Shown: positions 44,329 to 53,462, numbered from the stretch's first letter. The stretch is 64,000 bases of DNA from Achromobacter spanius (GCF_003994415.1 NZ_CP034689.1:2480001-2544000), one strand, 5' to 3'. Translations and numbers: made by a program. Notes: a model not told the origin generated them from the letters alone.

Positions 44329-45516
44329 GTGAAAAGTTATGACGTGATCGTGATTGGTGCCGGCGTGATCGGCAGTTCGGTGGCGTTCCACCTGGCGGAG
44401 CTGGGCGCGAAGAACGTGCTGGTGCTGGACCGCGCGACCATCGGCGCGGGCACGACGTCGCAGTCGTCCGGTATTTTGCGCACCCATTATTCAGTGCGCG
44501 AAAACGTGGAGCTGGCGCAGCGTTCCTGGAACGTGTTCAACCACTTCGCCAATTATGTGGGTGACGACGAAGCGTCCTGCGGCCTGGTCAAGTGCGGTTA
44601 TCTGATCACCGCTGCCGACGACGACAAGCTGGCGCCCCTGCAGAGCGCGCTGGACCAGCAACGCGAACAAGGCATTGCGCTGGAATTGCTGAACCCCGCG
44701 CAAGCCCGCGAACTGCTGCCGATTGCCTCGTTTGATAATGCCGCGCTGATCGGCTTTGAACCCGAAGCGGGCTTTGCCGACGCCTATCTGGTGGCCACCA
44801 GCTTCGCGCGCGGCGCGCGCCGCCGTGGCGTGACCATCCGCGAAAACGTGGACGTGAAAAAGCTGCTGGTGGAAAACGGCCGCGTGGTGGGCGTGTCCAC
44901 CTCTGACGGCGATTACGCCAGCCCCGTGGTGATCAGCACGCAGAACATCTGGACCTCGGAACTGGCGGGCTGGACCGGCGTGGCGATGCCCGTGGTGCCT
45001 GAGCGCCACGCGGTGCTGGCGCTGGAGTGCGACGCCGCGCCCTATACCTATTCCATGCCGGTCTTCAAGGACCTGGCCTCGCCCGGCATGCTGTATTGCC
45101 GCAGCTATGGCGGCAACCAGATGCTGGTCAGCGAAGGCATCGTGGGTGAGGCGCTGCAAAACAGCGATGCCGAGCAAGGCGATATTCCGCTGGACTACGT
45201 GGCCGAAGTGGGCGAGCAGGTGGCGACGCGCTTTCCTGCCTACGAGACGGCGGGCCTGGCCTCGTCGTGGACGGGCGTGTACGACGTCACCCCGGACTGG
45301 AACCCCGTGCTGGGCCGCGTGCCGGGCGTGCAGGGTCTGATTGTGGGCTTCGGGTTTTCGGGCCATGGCTTCAAGCTGTCGCCGACGGTGGGCCGCGTGC
45401 TGGCGCAGGAAGCGCTGGGGCTGGCCACGGACGTGTCGCTCAAGCCCTATGACATCGGCCGGTTTGCAAGCGGTGCGTTGCTGACCGGCAAGTACGGCCT
45501 TGGCGCCGTCTCGTAA
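44329..45516 (+). CDS. FAD-dependent oxidoreductase of the DAO (sarcosine/glycine oxidase) family
   Basis: A 395-residue flavoprotein starting at GTG 44329 after TTGGAG; MKSYDVIVIGAGVIGSSVAFHLAELGAKNVLVLD is the FAD-binding fold. RATIGAGTTSQSSGILRTHYS and DWNPVLGRVPGVQGLIVGFGFSGHGFKLSPTVGRVLA are typical of DAO enzymes acting on secondary or N-methyl amines. Its position four bases before hutD and followed by etfBA suggests electrons pass to ETF instead of oxygen. The upstream 265 bp to the divergent binding-protein gene show no gene. Confidence 0.92.
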   Translation: MKSYDVIVIGAGVIGSSVAFHLAELGAKNVLVLDRATIGAGTTSQSSGILRTHYSVRENVELAQRSWNVFNHFANYVGDDEASCGLVKCGYLITAADDDKLAPLQSALDQQREQGIALELLNPAQARELLPIASFDNAALIGFEPEAGFADAYLVATSFARGARRRGVTIRENVDVKKLLVENGRVVGVSTSDGDYASPVVISTQNIWTSELAGWTGVAMPVVPERHAVLALECDAAPYTYSMPVFKDLASPGMLYCRSYGGNQMLVSEGIVGEALQNSDAEQGDIPLDYVAEVGEQVATRFPAYETAGLASSWTGVYDVTPDWNPVLGRVPGVQGLIVGFGFSGHGFKLSPTVGRVLAQEALGLATDVSLKPYDIGRFASGALLTGKYGLGAVS

Positions 45517-45520
45517 CGCG

Positions 45521-46177
45521 ATGCGCCCGTTGCACGCAAGCTGGTTGGCCGTTACGCCCGAGCCCTGGAAGAACGGCGGCGGCGTGACGCGCACGCTGTC
45601 GGTGGACGCCGCCCAGCAACCGCCACGCTGGCGGGTCAGCGTGGCGGACATCGACCGCGACGGCCCGTATTCCAGCTACCCCGGCTATGACCGCGTATCG
45701 GTGGTGTTGACGGGCGGCGGCGTTGAGCTGGTGGAGGATGCGGCGGATGTGGCCGACGTGGCGGATGCCGAGCGCATCACGCTTGCGCCCGGCGTGGCCA
45801 CGGCCTTCGCGGGCGACGCGGCATTTCAATCGCGCCTGTTGAATGGGCCGGTGCGAGTGCTGAACCTGTTTGTATTACGCGGCGCGGCGGCGGCCAGCGT
45901 CGTGTGCGTGGGCGGCGGGAACGCTGCGGTAGAGGCGGGCGGCCTGACGCAAGACGGCGTTGCTACGCACACGCTGCGCATCATCGTCGCGGCGCAGGCG
46001 GGGCACTTGATCCACGCCGCAGAGGCCGGCGTGGTGCTGGCGGCGGGCGACTACATCGTCGGTCCGTCCTGTGGCATCGACGCGCGGCAGGCCTTTGCGC
46101 CTGCGCAGCCTACGGCACGGAACGGCGTGGCCGCAGCGGTGCTGGATGTGCGCGTGCCAGCGCCTGCCGCCGTCTGA
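45521..46177 (+). CDS. hutD: HutD/Ves family protein
   Basis: A 218-residue cupin-fold protein beginning LHASWLAVTPEPWKNGGGVTRTL; WKNGGG is the family signature, followed by WRVSVADIDRDGPYSSYPGYDRVSVVL. HutD is linked to histidine-utilisation genes and was proposed to limit hut flux; its biochemistry is unclear. Here it follows the FAD oxidoreductase by four bases, with no hutHUI nearby, so its partner may be the amine oxidation pathway. Confidence 0.9.
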   Translation: MRPLHASWLAVTPEPWKNGGGVTRTLSVDAAQQPPRWRVSVADIDRDGPYSSYPGYDRVSVVLTGGGVELVEDAADVADVADAERITLAPGVATAFAGDAAFQSRLLNGPVRVLNLFVLRGAAAASVVCVGGGNAAVEAGGLTQDGVATHTLRIIVAAQAGHLIHAAEAGVVLAAGDYIVGPSCGIDARQAFAPAQPTARNGVAAAVLDVRVPAPAAV

Positions 46178-46183
46178 CCTGTT

Positions 46184-46234
46184 CCGCTTTATCCGCTTTA
46201 TTTGATCCGTTTCATTTGATCCGAAATTTCCTGA
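46184..46234 (+). repeat. Short tandem repeats after the hutD stop
   Basis: A 9-base partial copy (CCGCTTTAT) is followed by CCGCTTTATTTGAT, CCGTTTCATTTGAT (12 of 14 identical) and a degenerate third 14-mer. The array starts seven bases after the hutD stop and ends before the etfB ribosome site. Confidence 0.6.
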
Positions 46235-46249
46235 CCCAGGAGTGTTTGC

Positions 46250-46999
46250 ATGAAGGTATTAACCGCGGTCAAGCGCGTGGTTGACTACAACGTCAAGGTG
46301 CGCGTGAAGGCCGATCAAAGCGGCGTGGACATCGGCAACGTCAAGATGTCGATGAACCCGTTCGATGAAATCGCCGTCGAGGCGGCTGTGCGCCTGAAAG
46401 AGCAGGGCGTGGCGACGGAGGTGGTTGCCGTGTCTTGCGGACCCGCGCAGTCGCAGGAGACGCTGCGCACGGCACTGGCCATTGGCGCCGACCGTGGCGT
46501 GCTGGTGCAGACCGACGCCGCGCTGCAACCGCTGGCCGTGGCCAAGCTGCTGCGCGCCGTGGTGCAAAAGGAACAACCCGCGCTGGTGATTCTGGGCAAG
46601 CAGGCCATTGATGATGACGCTTGCCAGACGGGCCAGATGTTGGCCGCGCTCTTGGGCTGGCCGCAAGCCACCAACGCCAGCGCCATCGAGATCGACGGCG
46701 GCACGGCGCGTGTCACGCGCGAAGTGGACGGCGGCCTGGAGGTGCTGGATCTGACCCTGCCTGCCATCGTCACGGCCGACCTGCGCTTGAACGAACCGCG
46801 CTACGTGACGCTGCCCAACATCATGAAGGCAAAGAAAAAGCCGGTGGACATCGAAACGCCCGAGGGCTTGAGCGTAGACCCCGCGTCGCGCCTGTCGACC
46901 TTGCGGGTGGAAGAACCCGCGGCGCGCGCGCCCGGCGTCAAGGTGGCCGACGTGGCCGCGCTGGTCGACAAACTGAAGAACGAAGCCAAGGTGATCTGA
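46250..46999 (+). CDS. etfB: Electron transfer flavoprotein beta subunit
   Basis: A 249-residue EtfB: MKVLTAVKRVVDYNVKVRVK, SMNPFDEIAVEAAVRLKE, GKQAIDDDACQTGQMLAALLGWPQAT (AMP and dehydrogenase-contact regions) and DLRLNEPRYVTLPNIMKAKKKP (recognition loop). AGGAG precedes the ATG. With EtfA it carries electrons from flavin dehydrogenases to ETF:quinone oxidoreductase. It ends overlapping etfA (TGATG). Confidence 0.97.
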   Translation: MKVLTAVKRVVDYNVKVRVKADQSGVDIGNVKMSMNPFDEIAVEAAVRLKEQGVATEVVAVSCGPAQSQETLRTALAIGADRGVLVQTDAALQPLAVAKLLRAVVQKEQPALVILGKQAIDDDACQTGQMLAALLGWPQATNASAIEIDGGTARVTREVDGGLEVLDLTLPAIVTADLRLNEPRYVTLPNIMKAKKKPVDIETPEGLSVDPASRLSTLRVEEPAARAPGVKVADVAALVDKLKNEAKVI

Positions 47000-47931
47000 T
47001 GACGGTCCTAGTTATTGCCGAACACGACAACCACAGCCTGAACAACGCCACGCGCAACGCCGTTGCCGCCGGGGCCAAGCTGGGCGTGCCGATCCATGTG
47101 CTGGTGGCGGGCGCGGGCGCGCAGGCCGTGGCGCAAGCCGCCGCGCGCATCGCGGGCGTGGAAAAGGTGCTGCTGGCCGACGCGCCGCATCTGGCCGATG
47201 GCCTGGCCGAGAATCTGGCCGCGCAAGCGGTCGCCGCTGCCGCAGACGCCTACACGCATGTATTCATGGCCGCCACCACGCAGGGCAAGAGCGTGGCCCC
47301 GCGCATTGCCGCGCTGCTGGATGTGGAGCAGGTGTCGGATGTGATCGAGGTGCTGGCGCCCGACACGTACAAGCGTCCCATCTATGCGGGCAACGCCATT
47401 GCAACGGTAAAAAGTGGCTACGCCGTCGTGGTGGCGACGATACGCCCGACCGCGTTCGACGCGGCGGCCGAGGATGGCGGCAACGCCGTGGTCGAAGCCA
47501 TTGCCGCCGTGGCCGACCTGGGCCTTACGCAATTCAAGCGCCGAGACATCGCCGCGTCGGAACGGCCGGAATTGGGCGGCGCGCGCGTGGTGGTGTCGGG
47601 CGGGCGCGGGCTGGGCAGCGCCGAACATTTCAAGCTGCTGGACCCCCTGGCCGAAAAGCTGGGCGCGGCGCTGGGCGCCTCGCGCGCGGCGGTGGACGCG
47701 GGCTATGCGCCCAACGACTGGCAGGTGGGGCAGACCGGCAAGATCGTGGCGCCGGCACTCTACATCGCGGTGGGGATCTCGGGCGCCATCCAGCACCTGG
47801 CCGGCATGAAGGATTCCAAGACCATCGTCGCCATCAACAAGGACGGCGACGCTCCGATCTTCGGGGTGGCGGATTATGGCTTGGTGGGCGACCTGTTTGA
47901 GGCCGTGCCGGCGCTGACGGCGTCGCTGTAA
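46999..47931 (+). CDS. etfA: Electron transfer flavoprotein alpha subunit
   Basis: A 310-residue EtfA sharing one base with the etfB stop. The C-terminal FAD domain has VVSGGRGLGS, VGQTGKIVAPALYIAVGISGAIQHLAGMKDSKTIVAINKDGDAPIF and ADYGLVGDLFEAVP. The order after an amine-oxidase-like gene and hutD, not beside acyl-CoA dehydrogenase genes, suggests a dedicated ETF, though it may be the general one. Confidence 0.97.
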   Translation: MTVLVIAEHDNHSLNNATRNAVAAGAKLGVPIHVLVAGAGAQAVAQAAARIAGVEKVLLADAPHLADGLAENLAAQAVAAAADAYTHVFMAATTQGKSVAPRIAALLDVEQVSDVIEVLAPDTYKRPIYAGNAIATVKSGYAVVVATIRPTAFDAAAEDGGNAVVEAIAAVADLGLTQFKRRDIAASERPELGGARVVVSGGRGLGSAEHFKLLDPLAEKLGAALGASRAAVDAGYAPNDWQVGQTGKIVAPALYIAVGISGAIQHLAGMKDSKTIVAINKDGDAPIFGVADYGLVGDLFEAVPALTASL

Positions 47932-47970
47932 GGGCTGAAAGAGCTGTAAGGGCTGCTAGGGCTGTAAGAG
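47925..47970. repeat. Triplicate 18-bp repeat across the etfA stop
   Basis: GCTGTAAG recurs at 47925, 47943 and 47961, exactly 18 bases apart; copies one and two share GCTGTAAGGGCTG. The first contains the etfA stop; the copies add two further in-frame TAA codons. Confidence 0.75.
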
Positions 47971-47988
47971 CTTAAGCGCCCGCCCGTC

Positions 47989-49002
47989 TCAACGGCGCAT
48001 GCTGCGCCAGAGCGTGGCGGGCGGCAGGCCGAGGGCCGGCGCGATGTCTTTCTGGATCAGGCGTTCCACCGCCATCAGGATCACGTCGCGCGCCTCGGTG
48101 GGCAGCTTGCCCACCTCTTGCTGGCGCGAGGCCAGGTACAGCGTGCGCGACAGGCCAGGGTCATCGGCGCGCGTCACGCCCAGATACGGCGCCAGCGGCA
48201 GCACCCGCAACTGGTCCACGAAATGGCGCGACTGCCAGATGCACAGCGGCGTGCTGATCGCAAAGCCGATGCCCGCCGTCACCAGGCTGAGCAGCGGGTC
48301 GGTGTTGTCGAATTCGAAGGTGCGTTCGATCATCACGTCGTGCGCTTCGATCAGGCGGTCGATCTCGGCGCCGATGAATGAACGCGCGCTGTAGCGGATG
48401 AACTGCATGCGCTTGCCCAGGTCTTTCAGCGAGCCGATCTTGTCCACGTCCAGCGTGCGCGGCACGATCAACACATAGGGTTCGCTGAACAGGCTGATCT
48501 TGCGGATGGTGGGCTTGCCCGCCACGGCGCTGGTGGTGACGACAAGGTCCAGTTGCCGGTCTTCCAGTTGCTTGTCCAGCACGGGCGTAATGCCCGACCA
48601 CAAACGAATCTGGCGCGACGCGCCGGACAGGCCATGGATCAAGGTCGGCCCCAAGGTGCCGGCAAAGGAATCCACGCAGCCGAAGCGCACGATGTTGCGC
48701 TTGGCCCGGCTCAGGTTGCGCACGCTTTCCGTCATGTCGCCGGCTTGCGCCAAGAGGCGCGCGGCGTGGTCGAACAGCAGTTCGCCCGCCGGGGTAGGCC
48801 GCGCCGGGCGCGTGCTGCGGTCCAGCAGCTCGGTCGACATGGCGGCCTCGAGTTGCTTGACCCGCTGCGACACCGCCGCCTGCGACAAGCCCAACAGACG
48901 TGCCGCGCCGGACACCGACGCGGCTTCCACCACCGCCACCCAGGTCAGCAGCAGGCTCCATTCCGGATAGTTTTCCGTCGTGCTGAAGGAAAAGCGGTTC
49001 AT
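47989..49002 (-). CDS. LysR-family transcriptional regulator
   Basis: A 337-residue LysR protein. The DNA-binding region reads WVAVVEAASVSGAARLLGLSQAAVSQRVKQLEAAMSTELLDRSTRPARPTPAGELL. The effector domain includes IVRFGCVDSFAGTLGPTLI. It lies 69 bases downstream of hutG on the same strand, so it may be cotranscribed with it; its targets are not evident. Confidence 0.93.
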   Translation of the reverse strand: MNRFSFSTTENYPEWSLLLTWVAVVEAASVSGAARLLGLSQAAVSQRVKQLEAAMSTELLDRSTRPARPTPAGELLFDHAARLLAQAGDMTESVRNLSRAKRNIVRFGCVDSFAGTLGPTLIHGLSGASRQIRLWSGITPVLDKQLEDRQLDLVVTTSAVAGKPTIRKISLFSEPYVLIVPRTLDVDKIGSLKDLGKRMQFIRYSARSFIGAEIDRLIEAHDVMIERTFEFDNTDPLLSLVTAGIGFAISTPLCIWQSRHFVDQLRVLPLAPYLGVTRADDPGLSRTLYLASRQQEVGKLPTEARDVILMAVERLIQKDIAPALGLPPATLWRSMRR

Positions 49003-49039
49003 GGCCTGGGTGGTCCTGGATACGGTGGAGGAAAGGCTG

Positions 49040-49074
49040 GCGCTTGGCGTTTATCGCCTAGCGCTTAGTGCTTA
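49040..49074 (-). repeat. Five degenerate 7-bp repeats starting at the hutG stop
   Basis: Read on the minus strand from 49074: TAAGCAC, TAAGCGC, TAGGCGA, TAAACGC, CAAGCGC. The first triplet is the hutG stop codon. Confidence 0.55.
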
Positions 49075-49875
49075 ACGCTGGCGCGCCGTGGTCTGCTCCA
49101 GCGCGGCCCGCACCATGGCTTCGACCACCGGGATGACGCGACCGGCCAGGTCGGGGCGATAGCCGTAGGGATGCGTTTCGTCCATGTAGGTGGACTGGCA
49201 CATTTCCAGTTGGATGGCGTGCACGTTGTCGGCCGGCGAGCCGTAGTGGCGCGTGATGTAGCCGCCCTTGAAGCGGCCATTGACGGCCCAGGTGTAGTCG
49301 GTGCAAGGGTCCAGTTGCGCCTGGACGGCGGCCAGGATGTCGGGCGCGCAGGCCGCGCCGTCGGACGTGCCGATGTTCAGGTCGGGCAGCTTGCCGTCGA
49401 ACAGGCGCGGCAACACGCTGGCGATGGAATGCGCTTCCCACAGCAGCACGGTGCCGTGCTCGGCCTTGATGCGGTCGATTTCGCTGCGCAGTTGCGCGTG
49501 GTACGGCTCCCAATAGGTCTGCAGGCGCTGCGCGCGTTCGGCGTCGGTCAGCACGGCGTCGTCCTGGTAGAGCGCATCGCCACGGAAGGTCTGGGTGGGG
49601 CAGAGGCCCGTCTTGGTCTGGCCGGGGTACAGGCTTTCGTCGTTGGGCGGGCGGTTCAGGTCCACCACATAGCGCGAATAGCGCGCGCCGATCACGGACG
49701 CGCCCAGCGCCTGGGCAAATTGGTACAGCGTATCCAGGTGCCAGTCGGTGTCGCCGGACTGCAGGCCCAGCGGCGTCATCTGCGCGCGCTGCGCATCGGG
49801 AATCTGGCTGCCAAGATGGGGAATGGAGATCAGCAGCGGGGCGGTGCCGCGGCTGAAATGAAAGAGGTCGCTCAA
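49072..49875 (-). CDS. hutG: N-formylglutamate amidohydrolase
   Basis: A 267-residue zinc hydrolase: LFHFSRGTAPLLISIPHLGSQIP at the start, GDTDWHLDTLY, GARYSRYVVDLNRPPND, LLWEAHSI and ETHPYGYRPDLAGRV near the end. It converts N-formylglutamate to glutamate and formate, the last step of one histidine route. No ATG fits; a TTG at 49875 after CGGAG gives the normal family length, with a GTG at 49893 as alternative. Other hut enzymes are absent except hutD. Confidence 0.92.
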   Translation of the reverse strand: MSDLFHFSRGTAPLLISIPHLGSQIPDAQRAQMTPLGLQSGDTDWHLDTLYQFAQALGASVIGARYSRYVVDLNRPPNDESLYPGQTKTGLCPTQTFRGDALYQDDAVLTDAERAQRLQTYWEPYHAQLRSEIDRIKAEHGTVLLWEAHSIASVLPRLFDGKLPDLNIGTSDGAACAPDILAAVQAQLDPCTDYTWAVNGRFKGGYITRHYGSPADNVHAIQLEMCQSTYMDETHPYGYRPDLAGRVIPVVEAMVRAALEQTTARQR

Positions 49876-50155
49876 GGGAAAACTCCGGGTCACAAAATGA
49901 ATGCGCGGCGTGGGGCGCTGCTGGCGGGGGCACGATAGCGTCTTTGTCAGCCGCCCGTAACAGCCAGCTATGCTAGGCAGCGCCGCCCCCATCCGTAATT
50001 GCATAAGTTTAATGGATGTTGATAATCACAGAGCGTGATGCTGATGGTCCGGTGCAGGACTGGGCCTGTGTAAGGTAGAGTGCGTGTCACGATTGCACCA
50101 TTGAACGCGGTAAGCCGGCCGTCGTGCGGCCCGTGTTTCTTTTTCCGGGAGTCCC

Positions 50156-50824
50156 ATGATTGATGACCTGATTGAACTGGGCAAGCTGATCAGCCTTGGC
50201 CTGGCGTTGATGCTGCCATTGGCCAATCCGCTGACCTCCATGACGCTGCTGCTGTCCCTGGGTGGGAAGATTCCCTACAAGGAGCGCGAACGCCAGGTCA
50301 CGCAGGCGGCGTTCTACGTGGTGGGCGTCATGGTGGTGACCTACTACGCCGGCGCGTGGATCATGCACACGTTCGGCATCTCGATTCCGGGCTTGCGCAT
50401 CGCCGGCGGGCTGATCGTGGTCAGCATCGGTTTCAGCATGCTGTTTCCGCCGGCCGAGCCTCGCACACTGGCCGTGGAAGCGGCGGCCGATGCCCAGCAG
50501 CGCGACGTGCCGAACATTGCATTCGTGCCGCTGGCGCTGCCCGGCACGGCGGGCCCGGGCACCATCGCCATGATCATCAGCGGCGCGGCGTCGGTGGACG
50601 GCGCCATCACGCCGCAGTATCCGGAATGGGTGGTTGCGGTGACACCCGTGATCGTCTTCGTCCTGCTGGGCGTGCTGTTCTGGGTATGCCTGCGTTCGGC
50701 GGGCCGCATCGTGGCGGTGATCGGGCAGAGCGGCGTCGAAGCCATCTCGCGCGTGATGGGCTTTCTGCTGGTGTGCATGGGCGTCCAGTTCGTCATCAAT
50801 GGCGTGCTGGAAATCGTGAGCTAG
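50156..50824 (+). CDS. MarC-family integral membrane protein
   Basis: A 222-residue protein with six hydrophobic segments: LISLGLALMLPLANPLTSMTLLLSL (PxNP-type motif), AGAWIMHTFGISIPGLRIAGGLIV, VPLALPGTAGPGTIAMII and a C-terminal MGFLLVCMGVQFVINGVLEI. The family was called antibiotic-resistance linked but its function is unproven. GGGAG precedes the ATG. The 280-bp gap to hutG shows no gene. Confidence 0.92.
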   Translation: MIDDLIELGKLISLGLALMLPLANPLTSMTLLLSLGGKIPYKERERQVTQAAFYVVGVMVVTYYAGAWIMHTFGISIPGLRIAGGLIVVSIGFSMLFPPAEPRTLAVEAAADAQQRDVPNIAFVPLALPGTAGPGTIAMIISGAASVDGAITPQYPEWVVAVTPVIVFVLLGVLFWVCLRSAGRIVAVIGQSGVEAISRVMGFLLVCMGVQFVINGVLEIVS

Positions 50825-51086
50825 CACGCGGGTGGCTAAGTGGGTGACGTCATCGCGGCGGTGTAACAGAGGCAGCGTAATGTGGGTGGGCTAATGCAGG
50901 CGCTGTGCGCCTGCCACATTCCATGACCTGTTTCTCGGCGTTACGGAACAGTGTTTTCCATTCCGTGATCGCGTATTTCGCGGCAATTGTGGAGTAAATT
51001 TTCTCCCGCATGCGCTGGGTTGTGAGTGTTTCCAGCGCGATTTTTCTGCCGGTTTCATACCGCGATGTCTTCAAGGAGGTCGTCAG

Positions 51087-51302
51087 ATGTTCTGGCTGAC
51101 CCTGGTTATTGCTGTTGTTGTGGCGGTCGGTATTGCCGCCGTGTTGTTGCGCCACCCAGGGGTTGTGTTCTATGACTGGATCGCCACCCACCGAACCGCA
51201 CGCCACGCGCGTGAGCGCGCGGCCACGGCGCTGCCGCGCGTGCCAACGCCTGTTGGCAAGCATGTCAAGCGTGTCGACCCCGCGCCGTTGATGTCGAACT
51301 AA
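51087..51302 (+). CDS. Small single-span membrane protein
   Basis: A 71-residue protein with a strong AAGGAGG site before ATG 51087. It has one N-terminal membrane helix (LTLVIAVVVAVGIAAVLL) and a basic cytoplasmic tail rich in Arg and His. The ribosome site and clean membrane helix favour a real gene. It overlaps the convergent monooxygenase stop by four bases. No family was recognised. The 262 bp before it hold no other gene. Confidence 0.65.
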   Translation: MFWLTLVIAVVVAVGIAAVLLRHPGVVFYDWIATHRTARHARERAATALPRVPTPVGKHVKRVDPAPLMSN

Positions 51303-52600
51303 CTGGCCGCGCCGCGAGTTTCCGGCCTGCTCAACCCCAGATGCCCACGCAAGGTGCGGTGTTCGTATTCCGTGCGGAACAGGCCGCGCCGTTGCAATAC
51401 CGGAATGACATGTTCCACGAAATCGTCGATCCCGTCCGGCAATGACGGCGGCATCAGGTTGAACCCGTCGGCGCCTTCATTCCTGAACCAGTGCTCCATC
51501 TGGTCGGCAATATGCGTCGGCGTGCCCACCATGGTGCAGTGGCCGCCGCCCGCCGCCAGGCGCCCCAGCAATTGGCGCACGGTGGGTTGTTCGGTTTCGA
51601 TAATGCGCAGAATCGTGGCGTAGCGTCCCTTCGGTCCCTTGAATTCATGCAAGGGCGGCAGGGCCGGCACGGGCGCGTCCAGTTCCCAGGCGGTGCAATC
51701 CTGCAGCACAAAACTGCCCAATTGACGCAGCGAGGCATCGCTGGGCAGCAGCTCATCCAGCTTGCGCTGCTTGGCGCGTGCCTCGGCGTCGGTCGACCCC
51801 ACATAGGTAACCAGGCCGGGCATGATAGGCACGGAAGCGCTGCGTCCCGCCGCGCGCACGCGCTGTTTGATGTCGCGGTAATAGGCTTGCGCGGCCGGCA
51901 GGTCGTAGGCCACGGCGTAGATTGCCTCGGCGCGGCGGGCGGCCAAGTCGCGCCCCTGGTCCGATGCGCCGGCCTGGAACAGCACGGGATGCCCCTGCGG
52001 CGGGCGCGGCACGGTCAAGGGGCCGTCAACCAGGAAGTGATCGCCATGGTGGTGGATGGGCCGGATGCGGTCGGGCACGCCATAGACGCCGTCGCGGTCG
52101 ATGGCCAAGGCGTCGTCTTGCCAGGAATCGAACAAGCGCAAGGCCACGTCGACGAACTCTTCGGCGCGCGCGTAACGCCAGTCGTGACCGGGCATGGCTT
52201 CAAAGCCGTGGTTGCGCGCTTCGGCGTCGAACATCGACGTGACCACGTTCCAGCCCATGCGACCGCCCGAAATATGGTCCAGCGACGCCACCATGCGCGC
52301 CGCGTGAAAGGGCGTGAAGAAGGTGCTGGACACCGTGCTGATCAAGCCGATGTGGGTGGTGGCGCGCGCAATCGCGGCCATGGTGGTCAGCGGCTCCAGA
52401 TACCAGCGCGGCCCGTCGCCGATGTTGTCGGTGGACTGGCCGTCGGCAAAGAAAATGGCGTCCAGCTTGCCGCGTTCGGCCGTTTGCGCAAGCGCTTCGT
52501 AATAGCGGATGTCGCCCAGGCGTTCGGCGGCCGAATCCGGGTGGCGCCACGCGGCGCGGTGGTGGCCGCAGCCGAAGATGAACAGGTTCAGGTGCAGCAT
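51299..52600 (-). CDS. NtaA/SnaA/DszA-type FMN-dependent monooxygenase
   Basis: A 433-residue luciferase-like flavin monooxygenase beginning LHLNLFIFGCGHHRAAWRHP. Typical motifs: KLDAIFFADG, LEPLTTMAAIARATTHIGLISTVSSTFFTPFHAARMVASLDHISGGRMGWNVVTS and HPVLFQAGASDQGRDLAARRAEAIYA. The group oxidises sulfur compounds, nitrilotriacetate and similar with reduced FMN from a separate reductase; no reductase gene is near. It begins five bases after the SDR stop, forming an operon. Confidence 0.93.
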   Translation of the reverse strand: MLHLNLFIFGCGHHRAAWRHPDSAAERLGDIRYYEALAQTAERGKLDAIFFADGQSTDNIGDGPRWYLEPLTTMAAIARATTHIGLISTVSSTFFTPFHAARMVASLDHISGGRMGWNVVTSMFDAEARNHGFEAMPGHDWRYARAEEFVDVALRLFDSWQDDALAIDRDGVYGVPDRIRPIHHHGDHFLVDGPLTVPRPPQGHPVLFQAGASDQGRDLAARRAEAIYAVAYDLPAAQAYYRDIKQRVRAAGRSASVPIMPGLVTYVGSTDAEARAKQRKLDELLPSDASLRQLGSFVLQDCTAWELDAPVPALPPLHEFKGPKGRYATILRIIETEQPTVRQLLGRLAAGGGHCTMVGTPTHIADQMEHWFRNEGADGFNLMPPSLPDGIDDFVEHVIPVLQRRGLFRTEYEHRTLRGHLGLSRPETRGAAS

Positions 52601-52605
52601 GGCGG

Positions 52606-53388
52606 TCAATTCTTGACGAGTCCGCCGTCCACGACCAGGTTCTGGCCGGTGACGCTGCGCGACCACGGGCAGGCGAAGAACAGCACCGCATCGGCGAACT
52701 GTTCGGGCGTGGTGACGGTGCGCAAAGGCGTGCTGGCCGCAATCAGGTCGAACACCGCTTCGGGCGTGGCGGCCGATGCGTCGGTGGTGCGCAGCAAGCC
52801 GCCCGACACCATGTTGACCGTGATGCCATCGGGGCCCAGGTCCTGCGACAGCGTGCGCGTGAATGACAGCAGCGCGGCCTTGGCGGCGGTGTAGTCGTGA
52901 TAGGGCACCACCGGGTTCTGGACCAGGTTGGTGCCAATGTTGATGATGCGGCCCACGCCCGCGCCGCGCATGCCGGGCAGCGCGGCCTGCGTGGTGTTCA
53001 GCGCGCCGCGCACGCAGCCTTCGATCTGCTGGTTCAGGTGGTCCCAGGTCAGCGTGTCGGCGTGGGGGCGGGCATCGCCATTGAACTGAAAGGCGGGCAG
53101 CGCATTGTTGACCACCGTGCTCACCGGCATGCCGAAATGGCTTTGCGCCTGCGCGACCATGGCGGCCACGGCAACGGCATCGCGCACGTCGGCCTGCACC
53201 GCCAACGCCCGGTCGGGCGCGGCGGCCGCCAGCGCCTGGGCGGCATCCGCGCTGTTCAGGTAATTGATCACCACGCGCGCGCCTTCCCGCAGAAAGGCCC
53301 GCGTGATGTGCGCGCCCAGTCCGCGGGCGCCGCCCGTGACAATCACCAGTTGTTCGTTCAGGGCAGGGGCGGAAGGGGCAATGGACAT
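52606..53388 (-). CDS. Short-chain dehydrogenase/reductase
   Basis: A 260-residue SDR starting at MSIAPSAP (ATG 53388): VTGGARGLG, INYLNS after strand two, TVVNNALP (NNA variant), INIGTN with Ser replaced by Thr at the usual active-site serine region, YTAAK with the catalytic Tyr-Lys, and GQNLVVDGGL. It is translated just before the FMN monooxygenase and diverges from the TPP riboswitch unit. Substrate unknown. Confidence 0.9.
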   Translation of the reverse strand: MSIAPSAPALNEQLVIVTGGARGLGAHITRAFLREGARVVINYLNSADAAQALAAAAPDRALAVQADVRDAVAVAAMVAQAQSHFGMPVSTVVNNALPAFQFNGDARPHADTLTWDHLNQQIEGCVRGALNTTQAALPGMRGAGVGRIINIGTNLVQNPVVPYHDYTAAKAALLSFTRTLSQDLGPDGITVNMVSGGLLRTTDASAATPEAVFDLIAASTPLRTVTTPEQFADAVLFFACPWSRSVTGQNLVVDGGLVKN

Positions 53389-53462
53389 GGTCGGCTCGTC
53401 GGTTCTCTGGCACGCATGCAAACAGGTGCCGCAAGCGGGCGAACTTAGCATAAATCCATGCG

